DNA of 64,000 nucleotides from Rhododendron vialii (taxonomy: Eukaryota; Streptophyta; Magnoliopsida; Ericales; Ericaceae). The notes below the pieces were generated by a model. The model did not search any database, was not told the origin of the DNA, and saw nothing but the letters and a program-made list of their open reading frames with translations. Both the position numbers and the translations under genes were made by a program. The stretch covers positions 30,903,001-30,967,000 of the forward strand of contig NC_080568.1 in NCBI RefSeq assembly GCF_030253575.1. Direction: 5' to 3'. The stretch's first letter is position 1. Every line of letters begins with the position of its first letter. Shown here piece after piece: positions 46,133-57,536 of this stretch.

Positions 46133-48771
46133 TTTCAAGAGACAGGAAATTGATTCACAAAAACGAGTTGTTACATAATATTCTTTCAAAACACACAAGT
46201 TTAAGAATTTTCTCGACCAAATTTTATTTTTTTTTCATTTAGGCTCCGTTTGTTTTGATGAAAACTACAAACCAAATAGGGCTTGAATTTGGCTGCGTAA
46301 AATTCTTCGGTTACGATGCAACAATGATATTTTTCATATGTTAAACAACAGTAATAGCAGCTATGTGAAAAAGGGATAAAAAAGAGCGTGACATTATCAT
46401 GTATGTATTATGCACAATTTTTTTTTGGTTATAGTACGTATTACCCATTTATATGCAGTACAGCACAAACTTTTGAGATATCTGTATGGATTTGATCGAT
46501 AAGTACCTCAGGTGTAAGCAAGAAGGCATCAAATTCCACTCCGGAGTCAACGAAGAACATCGAATTCGCAGAACCAAGCTTCATAGAGAGGAACTGAATT
46601 TTTTTTGAAGAAACATAGAAAAATAGTTAAATTCTACCGTAAGTTTTGGAACACATAGGTCTAGAATAGTAAAACATCTTTTTATTTACCTCTACTTGAT
46701 TTTGTAGGGATTGGACATAATTGATAATTTCATCCAATATAAGGGCCTTCCCAGTCATCTAAAATTAAGCAAACCACATGAAACTGTCAGAGAGAAAGCA
46801 CCCGATAAAGTACACTTTCCACCCTTTATCTTTTAAATCTCGCTTTGTAGATTTTAGTTTCAATTGGATCAGTTCAGCTCCTTACATTTCAGGTCAAGTG
46901 TCAATCTGACCCTTCCGTCTACCTACCATTCGATGGAGGTAAAAAAAAAAAAGGGTTCGATCAAGGTGAGTAAAGGGATCTTGAAAAGACGTCAAGTGAT
47001 CGTTAAATGAACGGCAGATGAATGGAATGGTGAAATCAACACTTGACGGAAAGATTAAGGAGTTACATGGACACAGTTGGATGTGAAGGGTGCAAAGTGA
47101 TATATTTTACGTGGAGAGGTGCAAATATTTTTCTCCATACCTGAGAAAGCATTTCTTATGAAAGAGAGAAAAGAGAGAGACATAAAAGGTACTGAACTAC
47201 TTCACCTTGTCACACCCAGGAACAAGAGCTTGCAACATCTTCATTCTCTCACTTATTTTCTCTCTCCTAACCTGAAACCCATTTAGAGGGAGAAAAAAAA
47301 ACTTTTATAATTGGCCATGAATAGTTGAAATGATAGTAGGAATTTGGGTTATTCATTTTTGGGTATTTATAGTACTAGAACAAACTTTAGTCCTTTTGTG
47401 TGGGTTATGGATACAATTGGAAATTCTGGTCCTCAAAAATGTAAAGCAAACATAATTTCCACATTGCTACTTCATGTCAAAATGTACCTAAAAAGGCACC
47501 TAAATTTTGAAATCTCGGACCATATTCATATTAATTGTGAAGCCCCACATCAGTGGATTCCTAAATGGAAGTAATGTATAAATGATCCTGACCAGCTACT
47601 GTATAACTTGAAATTAATCTTTTGAGCCACAATAATCAGATGAAGTATTAGCAAGTCAGCTAGCGCAAATCGTTGTACTAATTGTGATTCATAACATTCT
47701 GAATTAACCATGGTAAAAGTATTTCAAAGATAAAATATGCAGTTCACTCTTTGAGTATTTTGCTGGATAAAAATTCAGTTACCCAGAATGATTGATGTGA
47801 CTCGCCCTAGTCATTTCTCATTTTTAAGAATAGAACTCTTTAGTTAATTCATAATTTCAGATTTGTTGATGTCACATAATTCCTCCCTAAGTTTTCTAGG
47901 AAATGGATCCTCGGGTAATTATCCCGGCCAGTTGCTGAAGCTATTTCACTAGCGCGTGTTCCAAAAAAAAAATTTATATTGTCCGAGACAATTAACTTAT
48001 AATAAGAGAATCAAAATCACCCAATTTCTAAATTTCTCAGGAAGTGAATAGTAATAAGTAGTACCCTCTCAGCCAGACTGTGGCTGTCTGTAGCCTGGCC
48101 CCTCCTGGCTCTCACATGAACGTAATCCGTCGGGGCTTCTTCGGCAGCTTTGATCTTTTGAACCCTTTTCCCAGCTTTATTAAGCTTCTTTTCATTCTCA
48201 TCTTTCCTCGTGCCGTCACTTTTCTTTTGCTTCCTGCCTTTCACTTCTCTTGCCTCCTAGTAGCAAACGAAAAAATCTATCATCATCTCATAATACTAAA
48301 TGGGTAATTTTACAATCATTCTGAAAATGTTTTCTGTATAAGAATTTATGATTTGAAATCGTTCTCCATCGATAATTCAAGATTAATTACACAGACAAAA
48401 TGCGGACAATTCAGATCAACATAGCTCGAGAATTTGATTAATTCTCAAGATGGAGGAGTTTATTTGATTACCATAGATTGAACAGAGCTCAAGGAAGACC
48501 CATCGCTATGGCTCCTCTTCTTGGCCATGGAAACCGCCTTCTGAGTGACCTGCTCGCCACTCTCAGCCTTGTGATCGACCACTGACGAGGAATCTGCACT
48601 GTTTATGTTATTGGTCACGTAAGGCTCGGTATTGTGAGATTCAGGTGGGAAAAATTGGGGGAAACAGGGGGTGGGAGTGATGGCGTTTGGTTCCTGAGAA
48701 AAGGCAGAGTTGTTTGGGAGGAAAATTGGGTGAATGAGAAAAGGGTGATTTGGGTTTGAAAAAGCTGCCAT
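44943..48771 (-). CDS. bHLH transcription factor, bHLH137-like, seven exons
   Basis: Exons (minus strand): 48771-48472, 48256-48065, 47271-47206, 46758-46690, 46593-46507, 45557-45369, 45047-44943; all GT-AG, 335 residues. The first 140 residues are polar and Pro/Ser-rich with a Lys-rich segment (KGRKQKKSD). The DNA-binding domain spans about 145-215: [20 protein letters not shown], with the E-box-reading H159, E163 and R167, helix 1 [20 protein letters not shown], loop MTGKA, helix 2 [20 protein letters not shown]. The C-terminal LVNQSGL...NLCSFH ending resembles the Arabidopsis bHLH137 group; BEE/CIB-type proteins share the domain. Expected to act in the nucleus as a dimer on CACGTG/CANNTG sites; target genes unknown. 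Intron 5 carries a foldback element and a TA microsatellite. The promoter region is tandemly duplicated. Confidence 0.93.
45674..46062. mobile_element. foldback element in bHLH intron 5
   Basis: Left arm (from GGATCC..GAGATCCC at 45699) and right arm (reversed from 46055) are inverted copies of about 180 bp sharing ATTTCGATGATCCGA, GTGATTTTAA, AAATCAGCAAAAAAAATGAT and AGTTTTTT. The outer edges are CA/TG dinucleotides and the right side abuts a TA microsatellite. A single arm of the same family is at 37985-38140. Confidence 0.85.
46062..46130. repeat. (TA)n microsatellite in bHLH intron 5
   Basis: About 69 bases of alternating TA immediately beside the foldback element. Apparent Ile-Tyr repeat frames here are artefacts. 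Confidence 0.95.
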
Positions 48772-48958
48772 TTTTGTTTTGGGAGAGAAAGCTTTGGAAA
48801 TGAAAATGGAAGGTCTGTATAGCTATAGGAAAGTGATTGAAGATGAGGGTAGAGACTAGAGAGAGAGACTAGAGACTAGAGACTAGAGAGAGAGACTAGA
48901 GACTATGGTAGATGATGAAGCAGAGAGGCAGTAGTCAAGGGGGGAAAAAGTTTAGTCT

Positions 48959-49381
48959 GAGACAAGCGAAGAGCGTCGGGTTTATATAAACCTGAGGAGA
49001 GAGTATCTAAAATTTGAAAATTATTCAATGCCATTGGAGCATCGCTCGCCGGGTGTCTCGGGCCCCTTTTCTATCATACCTTATGCAATGACACATTTTG
49101 CATGTGTGAGGCGGAGTAGGAATATGAGGCATCACGTGGCGGCACACCAAAACCATCGAGACAAGCGAAGAGTGTCAGGTTTATATTATAAACCTGGAGG
49201 AGAGAGTATCTAAAATTTGAAAAATTATTCTATGTAATTGGGGCATCGCCACCAAGTGTCTCAAGCCCCTTCTCTATCATACATTATGGGAGGACCTAAG
49301 GCAAAATGTGTCAATCCCACTACAATGTGTAAGGTGAAATAGGAGCATGCGGCATCACGTTGCGGTGTACCAGAACCACTG
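48959..49381. repeat. tandem duplication of the bHLH upstream region
   Basis: Unit one 48959-49157 and unit two 49158-49381 both begin GAGACAAGCGAAGAG, contain a TTTATATAAA or TTTATATTATAAA box, then GAGAGAGTATCTAAAATTTG, CATCGC, GTGTCTC..GCCCCTT and GGCATCACGT. About 80% identical, so each unit carries the core promoter-like TATA sequence. Confidence 0.85.
48981..48990 (-). promoter_or_regulatory. probable TATA box of the bHLH gene
   Basis: TTTATATAAA, palindromic, about 210 bases upstream of the ATG at 48771; a GA-rich leader (48850-48900) lies between. A duplicate with the altered form TTTATATTATAAA is at 49180-49192 in the second unit. Confidence 0.5.
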
Positions 49382-49529
49382 AACCTAAAATTGGAGTAGG
49401 TTTTAACTTTTAGTGACCCTATTTTGCTTCCTTTACATTTGACTGGTCCTATCAACCCCTCTCTCTGCCTTCTATATCTCTAGAGTCTAGGCTACTCCAT
49501 GTCATTTAAGAGGGGATCTTTTTCTATCC

Positions 49530-49885
49530 GTAGTCGGCTCGGTTCATTAAGCCTTCCTCGGTTAAGAATTTTGGATTTTAAATTATTTTTATTATTTTTA
49601 TTTTTAATCATTATTTTCATATTTTTTTTCTATCTCTTCCATTATTATTTTTATTTTTAATTATTATTTTATTTTTCTCTACACTTATTACCTATAAATT
49701 CAAATTTCAAATCGAACGGGATCTGAGAGTCTTTATAAACAAGCTAAGCTTTTTTCGAGCTGCGTTGAACTTTAATGAGTTGAGCTTTGGCTCGTTTAAC
49801 GATCCTAAAGCTCGAGGTCGACCGGATTACCAAACGAGTAGAGCCAAGCCAAGCCTCGATATGCTCTCAATTCTTTTGCAACCTT
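49530..49885. mobile_element. degraded AACGAGCC-family remnant
   Basis: Contains GTCGGCTCGGTTCATTAAGC at the left and CGAGTAGAGCCAAGCCAAGC near the right, with GCTCGTTT / AAGCTC motifs between and TTTTGCAACC at the end. Ends do not pair well and no target duplication was found. Confidence 0.4.
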
Positions 49886-50298
49886 ACGTGTATATAAACA
49901 CTCTAATAATTTAATTTATTATATATAATGGTATTGAATAGTAGTTCAGTACTGCTTAGTTTTTTACTGGTTTTTTTTTTAAAAATTAAGGATAATTTTG
50001 TAAAGTTTTATACAGAAAGTGTAAAGTCACTCCCTATAAACACTATTTTCATATTAAAAGCCTATGTCAATATGTCTCTATTAACTTTCTCACGATGTCC
50101 TTTTTTGTGGACCCTGCATCGTACAAATACTTGACAGGAATGACTCAAATATACACCTAGACACAATAGGCTATCGTGCACGTAAAGAACCTCTTCGGTA
50201 AAAAAAAAAACCAAAGAAACAAAAACAAAACATGATTCGAGTTCGCTTTCTTCTGCTCGGCAAGTGCATATGGCGACCAATATTAACAATGAGTTGTG

Positions 50299-50611
50299 CT
50301 ATATATATACCGACCATGGGGGAGGAAAATCGTACCGACGGCCGCCGGCGGACCATCTTCGGCCACCGGATGGCCGATCCGAGCCGTCCAAAAATTTAAA
50401 AAAAAAAATCGATGTACATGTATATACACGAAAAAATGGTGCTCGGATCAAGCATCCTATATACCTCGGATGCCGTTGATTCCCGCGTGGGGCCCCATCT
50501 GTTTTTTTTTTTTAGAATTTTTGGACGGCTCGAATCAGCCGTCCGGTAGCCGAAGACGGCCCGCCTGCGGCCGGCGGTACGATTTGCCTCCCCCATGGTC
50601 CGTACTCATAG
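50299..50611. mobile_element. second copy of the palindromic foldback family, shortened
   Basis: Both ends carry ACCATGGGGGAGG inverted, followed by GACGGC-rich blocks and GATCCGAGCCGTCCAAAAAT (left) and ATTTTTGGACGGCTCGAATC (right). The middle keeps ATGTATATACACGAAAAA and CTCGGATGCCGTTGATTC only once, so the left arm lost about 80 bp relative to the 22817-23208 copy. Confidence 0.85.
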
Positions 50612-50688
50612 CTTTTCTGATTAACAATTGTGGTGGTTCAAGATGTGAACCGTGCTGATAAAACTAGAGTTTCAATTGCATTCACAAA

Positions 50689-51722
50689 TACTACTACAAT
50701 AATCGTAAAGGATGATAATTTAAAAGTGTCATTAAACGTGAAAAACTACAGTTTTGAAACTTTCATCTATGGAGCTGCCATTAAAAGTTTGAATCTTAAA
50801 GGAAAGGTTTGAAACTGTCATTAATATTTATAAAGATGACGCTTTATAAACGTAATTGAAAGTAACAGATGACAGTTGTGAAACGTCATTAAAGTGTTTT
50901 AAAGTCGTCATATTTTAAGCCGTCATATTTTGTAACGACTCACTCCCACCCTCTATCATATTATCCGCTTTGAACACCAAACCCCATCAAACCTCCTAGT
51001 GAGGTCACTCATCCCAGGATTACTCTAGTGCGAGCACGCTTAATAACTATGAAGTTTTAATTGGTTTTGGCACCCTCATAGCTTTAAAAGTCCTTGTACA
51101 AGAAAAGATGACGATATATTATTTATAGCACATAACTTACACTTCACCAAGCGATGTGGGACTACCCTCGGTTGACCCTTCTGGTTATCGATCCGACAGC
51201 CCCTCGCACGGGTCCCAACTGCCCCTCTGGCCGGTTGACCACTAGGAACTCCACAGGGGCAGGGCGTCACAATCTCCCCCACTTAAGGACACATGTCCTC
51301 GTATGGGGTCGAGATTCTGTCTCATATTTCCGGTTGGTACAGGCTATGATACCATATGTAACGACTTACTCCCAATTTGAGATTTCAAAGCAACGACGCT
51401 CATAGATGACACCGTTTTCTCCAAAAATAAATTTTTGTTCTTCAATGTCACTTATAAAGAGAAATCGACATTAAAAAGAAAGAGTAGTTATGTCACTATT
51501 TTACAAAATGACATCATAAATATATTATATCACAGTTTAGAAAAAACTGACATTAAAAAGAAATAATAGTTATGTCACTATTTTAGAAAGTGACATCATA
51601 AATATATTATATTACAATTTTTTAGATGGCTGACATTATTTATCTATTACAATATTTTTAATTACGGTTTTTTCAAAAACTGACATCTTTTCACTTTTTC
51701 AAGCAACAATATTGTAGCAGTG
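50689..51722. mobile_element. CACTA-like non-autonomous element
   Basis: Ends TACTACTACAAT (50689) and ATTGTAGCAGTG (to 51722) are inverted, the right one reading CACTGCTACAAT when reversed. The flanking triplets are AAA on both sides, matching the 3-bp target duplication of CACTA elements. Near both ends there are many short TGTCATTAA / TGACATTAA motifs in both orientations, like CACTA subterminal repeats. Two ~82-bp direct repeats are at 51468-51549 and 51550-51632. A 440-bp block (50932-51372) bounded by TGTAACGACTCACTCCCA / TGTAACGACTTACTCCCA may be a nested insertion. No transposase. Confidence 0.65.
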
Positions 51723-53164
51723 AAATCTCGACCTACATGCTTTATGAAATCACAAACGACGTTAATATATTACATTGCGGTTTCTACATAAACACAGAAG
51801 TTATTCACGGTCACATTTAGTGGTGGTTAATGTTTTACTGTGTTATTAAAACCCTTAAAAATGAATTACTAGTACTATTTTTAAGTACTAAAACTGCAAT
51901 ATGAGTATTTTTCTTGATGGTCCCGTTTTTGGTTTTGGATTATTTCCACGCATTTCCTGACCCGCAAAAGGTTTGGAAATTGAAGTAAGAGTGAGCACTG
52001 GGCCGGGTCGACGACCATTTTTTGTCGTTTGGGCTAATGCTGCTTGATTGATTCGGCCCAACCGCAGAACTCACGCGCATGGTCAAGCGCAGTCCGACCG
52101 CAGAGACTAGTCTGTGCAATTTCGGTGTCGCCTATCTGTGTATATAACGGTTCAAATTATCTTTTACCACTAATACTCTCGATCAAGTAAAGATGTATCA
52201 GCAAGTTTCTTTTTAAACAAATCTAGACCATTGATGGTCAAAATGCGACTACTCTCTGCATTCCAAATCCAGAAAGTACTGCAAAGAAAGTTGGATTCGC
52301 TTCATAACCTATACATTTTGTATTATAGTATTTAGTAATAATTGTGTTTTCTACAATACTATTTGTTAAAAAAATAATAAGAAGAAGAAATGTGTATTGG
52401 AAAGTATGTGTACATGTATTCATCTATGTGAGGAGGCTCCATTCTTCTTAACCTTCTGTCTTTTTTGTTTTGTGTGTGTTGTTCGTCTTTTCTGAATTTT
52501 TGTTAGATTTGTTTGATATTTTTTGGATTAATTATCCTTCTCGACAAGAGGAGTCTAAAAAAGTAAAAATTTATGACCAAAAGAAAAAAAAATTCACTAA
52601 AGACAAAAAATACAAAACAGTTGTCTTTTTTGTCGAGATGGACGGTCTGGATGAAAAATCCTCACACGATCCTCACAGACAAAATTCTCACCGAGGATCC
52701 GGATTGTGTCGGGAAATATTTGATACGTGGATTGGCTTAGACCTTCCCTTAATTGTTTGAAATTTTTTGCCTTACCAATTCACCCTAAAAAGCATGTGTT
52801 ACCCGTTTTAAGTATTTAATCGCGGTTAAGGTTTGACCACGATTTAGTAAGTTAAGGTTTGACACGTACCAAACCATCTTGGTTGTTTTTGAACGCAGGA
52901 ATATCCTTACTTCTTGTGATCTCAAAAGAAAAGAAAAAGCCATGTCAAAACAAACAAAAAAAACAAACATGAGTAGTAATAAATACAAGGATTTCTCATT
53001 TCAGCACGTGGATAGTTACTTACGTGGATCTCAATGTCACACTTTGCATAATTCTCTCTTTATTTTCAGCTCACCATGCACCAATTTTGACTATCGACTA
53101 AAATATTATTTTTGTTCTAAATTTAGGTTTGTCAAAAATTATCACATGGATCAATACTTGTTTT
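51723..53164. other. gene-free, repeat-derived spacer
   Basis: No gene recognised. 52440-52760 contains TTCTTTTGTC/GACAAAAG-type inverted blocks and a CTCACAGACAAAATTCTCAC phrase related in style to the hairpin family at 54212-54447. GC-richer patch at 51990-52130 has no recognisable coding sequence. Confidence 0.4.
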
Positions 53165-53400
53165 TTGGGTGACAACTCAGGTGTCTGGGCTAACTTACGC
53201 ATACATCAACTAATCCTAACTCGGGGCCCAATCCCACCACCCGAGGAGCTTAATTAAAGTCAAAGCAAAACTCTGTATGGACTGTCTTCAAAATAGTTGA
53301 TAGCACTTTATCGAACTTGAGACTTTAGAAGAAAGTAAATCCTTAAATCTCAAACCTTGACCATTAGGACAACATCTTGGGATTCATGCATAGGTTTGAA
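53165..53400 (-). mobile_element. Au-type SINE, - strand
   Basis: GACAACTCAGGTGTCTGGGC at the left matches GATAACTCACGTGTCGGGCC at the start of the 61938-62158 copy, and GGAGCTTAATTAAAGTCAAA, TCTGTATGGACTG and ACCTTGACCATTAGG follow in the same order. Diverged; the segment CTTTAGAAGAAAGTAAATCC is repeated at about 53403-53422. Confidence 0.75.
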
Positions 53401-53797
53401 ACTTTAGAAGAAAGTAAATCCCTAAATTTCAAGTATTGACTACTAGGGCAACCCTTTGGGTTTCATGCATCAATACTTTTGATTTTGCTCTACTAATATA
53501 GATCAATTAATTATATCAAAATGACTTTCACAAAGAAAAATAGCTACCACATAGTTGTAGCTGAACCGAGCTTTTGGTGATCAACTCAAAACCGGGCTTG
53601 ATCTATTTAGGAGTAGGGAGCGAAGCTCGAGAGATATTAATCCTAACTCGCCTTGTATGTATGGGCTTGACTTCATCCAAGCTGAGCTCACGTAGAAATA
53701 TTATTGCTCCATTCAAGCTTGAGTTCACTGCTCTTCAGAAAAAAGAAGAAGCTTGAGTTCACTGAATTTTACCAACGTGACCATCTTAAGATTCAAT

Positions 53798-53951
53798 GCA
53801 CCTTACATAGGCTAAACCATAACGCACCCACGGCACCCGGATAGAGGACAAAATATGGAGAGAGAGAGAGAGAGAGACCTTACATAAGCTAAACCATAAC
53901 GCACCCATGGCACCCGGATAGAGGACAAAATATGGAGAGAGAGAGAGAGAC
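53798..53951 (+). repeat. tandem duplication (81 and 73 bp) with GA runs
   Basis: Both units read CTTACATA.GCTAAACCATA, then GCACCCGGATAGAGGACAAA and end in a GA run; the second is followed by a poly-G tract (53953-53972). Confidence 0.9.
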
Positions 53952-54211
53952 CGGGGGGGGGGGGGGGGGGGGTGCTCCCACAAGTAGTGGCAGAGGTTGT
54001 GGCTCTGATTGCGCACACGACCACCTCGCTAGCCACTCGTCCCCTACAGAGAAATGCTCTGAGTTTAGTCTATGATAAGTACCCTTTTGTGTGTACGTAC
54101 ATGTTTTATGCACTGAAAGCTACGGTAATGTTGTGTTTCAACTTTCCAGAAAAAACGATTTCTCATGAGGATCCTTCTCGTGATATCGCTCAGGGAAATT
54201 TTGGATTAATA

Positions 54212-54447
54212 CGTATTTATTCATTTAGCGTCAAACTTTTGTGATTTATTAATTTGTAAAAATTATGACCAAAATTCATATTTTTTGAATAAAGACAAAA
54301 ATAAGTCAAAAATTCTTTCTTTTTGACTTATTTTCATTTTTATTCAAAAAATTGTGAGTTTCGATCATAATTTTTTATTTTTATAATTCCTCCCGACGAG
54401 ATAAATCAATAAGTCACAAAAGTTTGATGCAAAATAAACAAATGCAA
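54212..54447. mobile_element. hairpin/foldback element
   Basis: Left arm TTTAGCGTCAAACTTTTGTG, TTTTTTGAATAAAGACAAAA and AAGTCAAAAA pairs with right arm TTTTTGACTTATTTTC, TTATTCAAAAAATTG and CACAAAAGTTTGATGCAAAA. The same arm sequences recur inside the hAT-type element at about 23960-24190. Confidence 0.7.
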
Positions 54448-55809
54448 AAAAAATAAAATGAATACAGACCAAAAAAATTTATTAGCAAAAGATGAAATTT
54501 TATTAAAAAACGGGAAAAAAAAATTTAACCAAAAGTTGGAACAACATCACAAAGGCATAATCCAAACCATCCAAGGATCTATAAGGATCCACAAAAGATA
54601 AGACAATAAAGGAAGCCATTTATTCAAAGGAAGACATTTTACTGATTAATCGATCCAAAATGAGATTTAATGAAGGAAGCCATTTATTCAAAGTTCTTGA
54701 TATCATGATGTACCTTCTCAGTACAAATATAGGCCGAATTGTGGGCCCTTCGGATGCGCAGGGTGTAGTCGTTTCAAATCAGGCTATAAAAGTAAAAGTC
54801 CATAGATATAGAAACATCAACTCACTGAGTCTCCTCATTGGATGAACCTCCGTACCGGGCTGCATGTTTTTATAGCAAATTAGCAATGCATTGTTTTCAT
54901 CACGGCCTTTACATTGATTGTCATCCCACTGCCAGGCACGTTCCCACTGCCAGGCACGTTTACCCACGTCAGTTACTAGATGATACAGCGGATCGAGACT
55001 CGAGAGTGTAGGCATGTTTTACAATGGTCTTCGAATTCCGTCAACGCGATGTCTCAACACTTTTTTTAGATACATGAATTTCATGTTATGTAAATTTTAC
55101 ACTCATGTGGTTGACAAGGGTGTTACGGCACCATGCACGCGAGGGTGTCTCCAGCAAGGCCATTCTTTTCAAGTTGTTGAAGCTCTCTCTCCGGGAAAAA
55201 TTGAGAACGTGTTCATCTCGCATTCAATGTTGAAAAGGATATATGGATTTCTTATGCCACCCGCTCAAAAGCTTAATGTTATTCATGAGTCTTGAGAGCC
55301 GATTTCATTTCAAAAAGTCTGGGTACATGACAATTTCAAATACAACACCATTCACAATTCCTCACATACATAAAGAGTCCGCACCCACTAGTATATGTAG
55401 ACCCTGCATGTATATGAGCGGTTGTGAATGATATTGTATTTGAATTATTGTGTATGTAGCATTATTGATTACATTTTAGGTTAGATACTAGATTTCTAAA
55501 ACCTAAAATCATAATCGGAATTTATAAGTATTTGGATGACAATGTGCATGGTAAATTTTACATAACGATAACGTGTGGATTTATAATTATTGAGAATTTT
55601 TAAAAGCTCTTGTGAAATTGATTTTTTAAGATTAAAAGCATTCTCCACTTTACTTTTTGAAATGCATTTTGGCGCAAAAATGCCTAATGCGTTATGGTGG
55701 CGACCAAACAACCGGATGGGAGATGTTGTTAAGCGGGAGTGCTTGACAGCGATGCCAAGCATTCCATCTGGCCGTTTATCTCGACAATTAATAGCTCAAA
55801 TTTGTATAC
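54448..55809. other. gene-free spacer
   Basis: 54480-54660 has an A/T-rich LINE-tail-like start (ATTTATTAGCAAAAGATGAA) but no clear poly tail. GCCAGGCACGTTCCCACT is doubled at 54931-54963. Nothing coding recognised. Confidence 0.4.
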
Positions 55810-56059
55810 ACTCAGATTCAATTCCAAATCATTCCTACCGAAATAAACAGCCGAATTTACGCTTGGCACTACTCGACAAGAATGCTGCTCAGCAGCATCT
55901 CGGGGTCCCCCTTTTTAGTCACGTTTCCACCCCCACTCAGATTCAATTCCAAATCATCCGTACTGAAATAAATAGCCGAATCGGTGCTTGGCACTACTCA
56001 ACAAAAATATTGCTCAACAGCATCCCGGAGTCCCCCTTTTTACTCACGTTTTCAACCCC
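55810..56059 (+). repeat. 125-bp direct tandem duplication
   Basis: Units 55810-55934 and 55935-56059 share ACTCAGATTCAATTCCAAAT, GCTTGGCACTACTC and GTCCCCCTTTTTA.TCACGTT. The period is not a multiple of three, so the 172-residue open frame crossing both copies reads them in different frames and is not a real protein. Confidence 0.9.
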
Positions 56060-57232
56060 CCCCCACCCCCCACCCAATTCTGCTTTTGTTTTCGGCATGC
56101 ATGATTGAACAGTGGATTTTCGATCTTGACAAGACTAGACCTAGTACTACTGTTTAATTTCTTTTTCTTTCCGCTGCATATAAATGATGTGTGCACTTAT
56201 TTATTATATGCTCAATAATACTTTCGTGCAAGGCGTTTGGAATTCTGAAGGGTTCTTTTAAAAAATGTGAGGCACACACTCACCGATTACACCCATCTCG
56301 CATATACGTGAGTCCTATTACATGGGCCCACATGTATGTGAAATGAACATAGTCGGATCTGTGATCGGTGAGTGGTACGTGTCATTGCTTTCTTCTTTTC
56401 TTTTCTTTTTTTGAACTTCTGAACTGAGAAAATTCCACCAGGATATTTCGAGGACACTGCCCATAACAATGACAAAAATATGAACTGAGGGAATACAACG
56501 AGGATATTTCAAGGACACTGCCCATAAGAACAAAGACAAAAAATGAACTACGGACTCTGAGCCCTTCGCAATTAAATTCAAGGAAGGAGCATCTTACATG
56601 GGCATGTATCTCGTGTTGTGTTGCACCCACGTGGATTAGTATCCTGTGGAATGGTTTGGATTTTAAATCACGTGTTACAGATAGAATTGGTGAGAGAGAG
56701 AGAGAAAGAAAAAAAATAATAAAGTGCATGCAAGATGGAAAATATTGAGCAGGAACATCGAGACTTCTGATCTATCCTTCTTGAAATGAGATTAAGTTAT
56801 TATAGACAGGCGCTCAGGGAAAATGTGTATACACGGAAGTAGCGCCGAGCGAGCTTGTCCCCGGCCAACAGGTGTGGGCTTTGTCCTAATGGATATTTCC
56901 TTAGTTGATTTCTTGCTAACCTCGGGTTTGGGTCTCAGATGGCCGGGCATATATAGAATTATTCTTAGCTTGGAATGATGGCCCTCCCCTTCCTAGTTGC
57001 CACTGTCTCACACATTCACAACCACCAAACGTCATCCCCGCAAACCACAACTAGGAATGGAACTAGGGTTTTACCTTAGAAGTGACGAAATATATGCTAG
57101 AAAAAAAATTAAAAAGATGAACTACAATATGAAAAGTCATTGAATCTAGGAAAAATTAAAATTACATAATAAAAGCTATAGTAAATGATGTTTGTCATAT
57201 GAATGTAGAGTATCAAAAAAGACTAATTTTAA
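56060..57232. other. gene-free spacer
   Basis: A short direct repeat (GAGGACACTGCCCATAA, 56449 and 56511) and a GA run near 56694 are the only structures seen. Confidence 0.4.
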
Positions 57233-57536
57233 TTTAATCTAGGGAAGTGCTACAATACACACCCCTTATTTGGGTGTGTATCATATGCACCCTCATTAAA
57301 ATACACCAAAATGTTATGAATCCCAAAATGTTACGAATCATATTGTTAAAAGTTACGAATCATATTGTTGAAAAGTTATGAATTTTTAGTATAAAAGTTA
57401 CGATGCGAAATAAAATGTTATGAATAACCGGTCCTATAAGTAATTTTTTATGGGGTGGCACAATATGAACCACACAATAGGTGCATATGGTACACACCTT
57501 GAAGGGGTGTGTATTGAAGACTTTCCCTTTAATCTA
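57233..57536. mobile_element. Mutator-type MITE with perfect 9-bp target duplication
   Basis: Element 57242-57527, 286 bp. Long inverted ends: GGGAAGTGCTACAATACACA at the left and, reversed, GGGAAAGTCTTCAATACACA at the right, each followed by CCCC, GGTGTGTA and CATATGCACC. Flanked by identical 9-mers TTTAATCTA (57233-57241, 57528-57536). A 9-bp duplication with TIRs near 50 bp is the Mutator/MULE pattern. Confidence 0.88.

Noticed and set aside
45807..46242. Open frames with Ile-Tyr repeats on both strands
   Set aside because: They are translations of the TA microsatellite and foldback element in the bHLH intron.
55590..56108. 172-residue open frame on the + strand
   Set aside because: It crosses a 125-bp tandem duplication in two different frames and has no recognisable domain.
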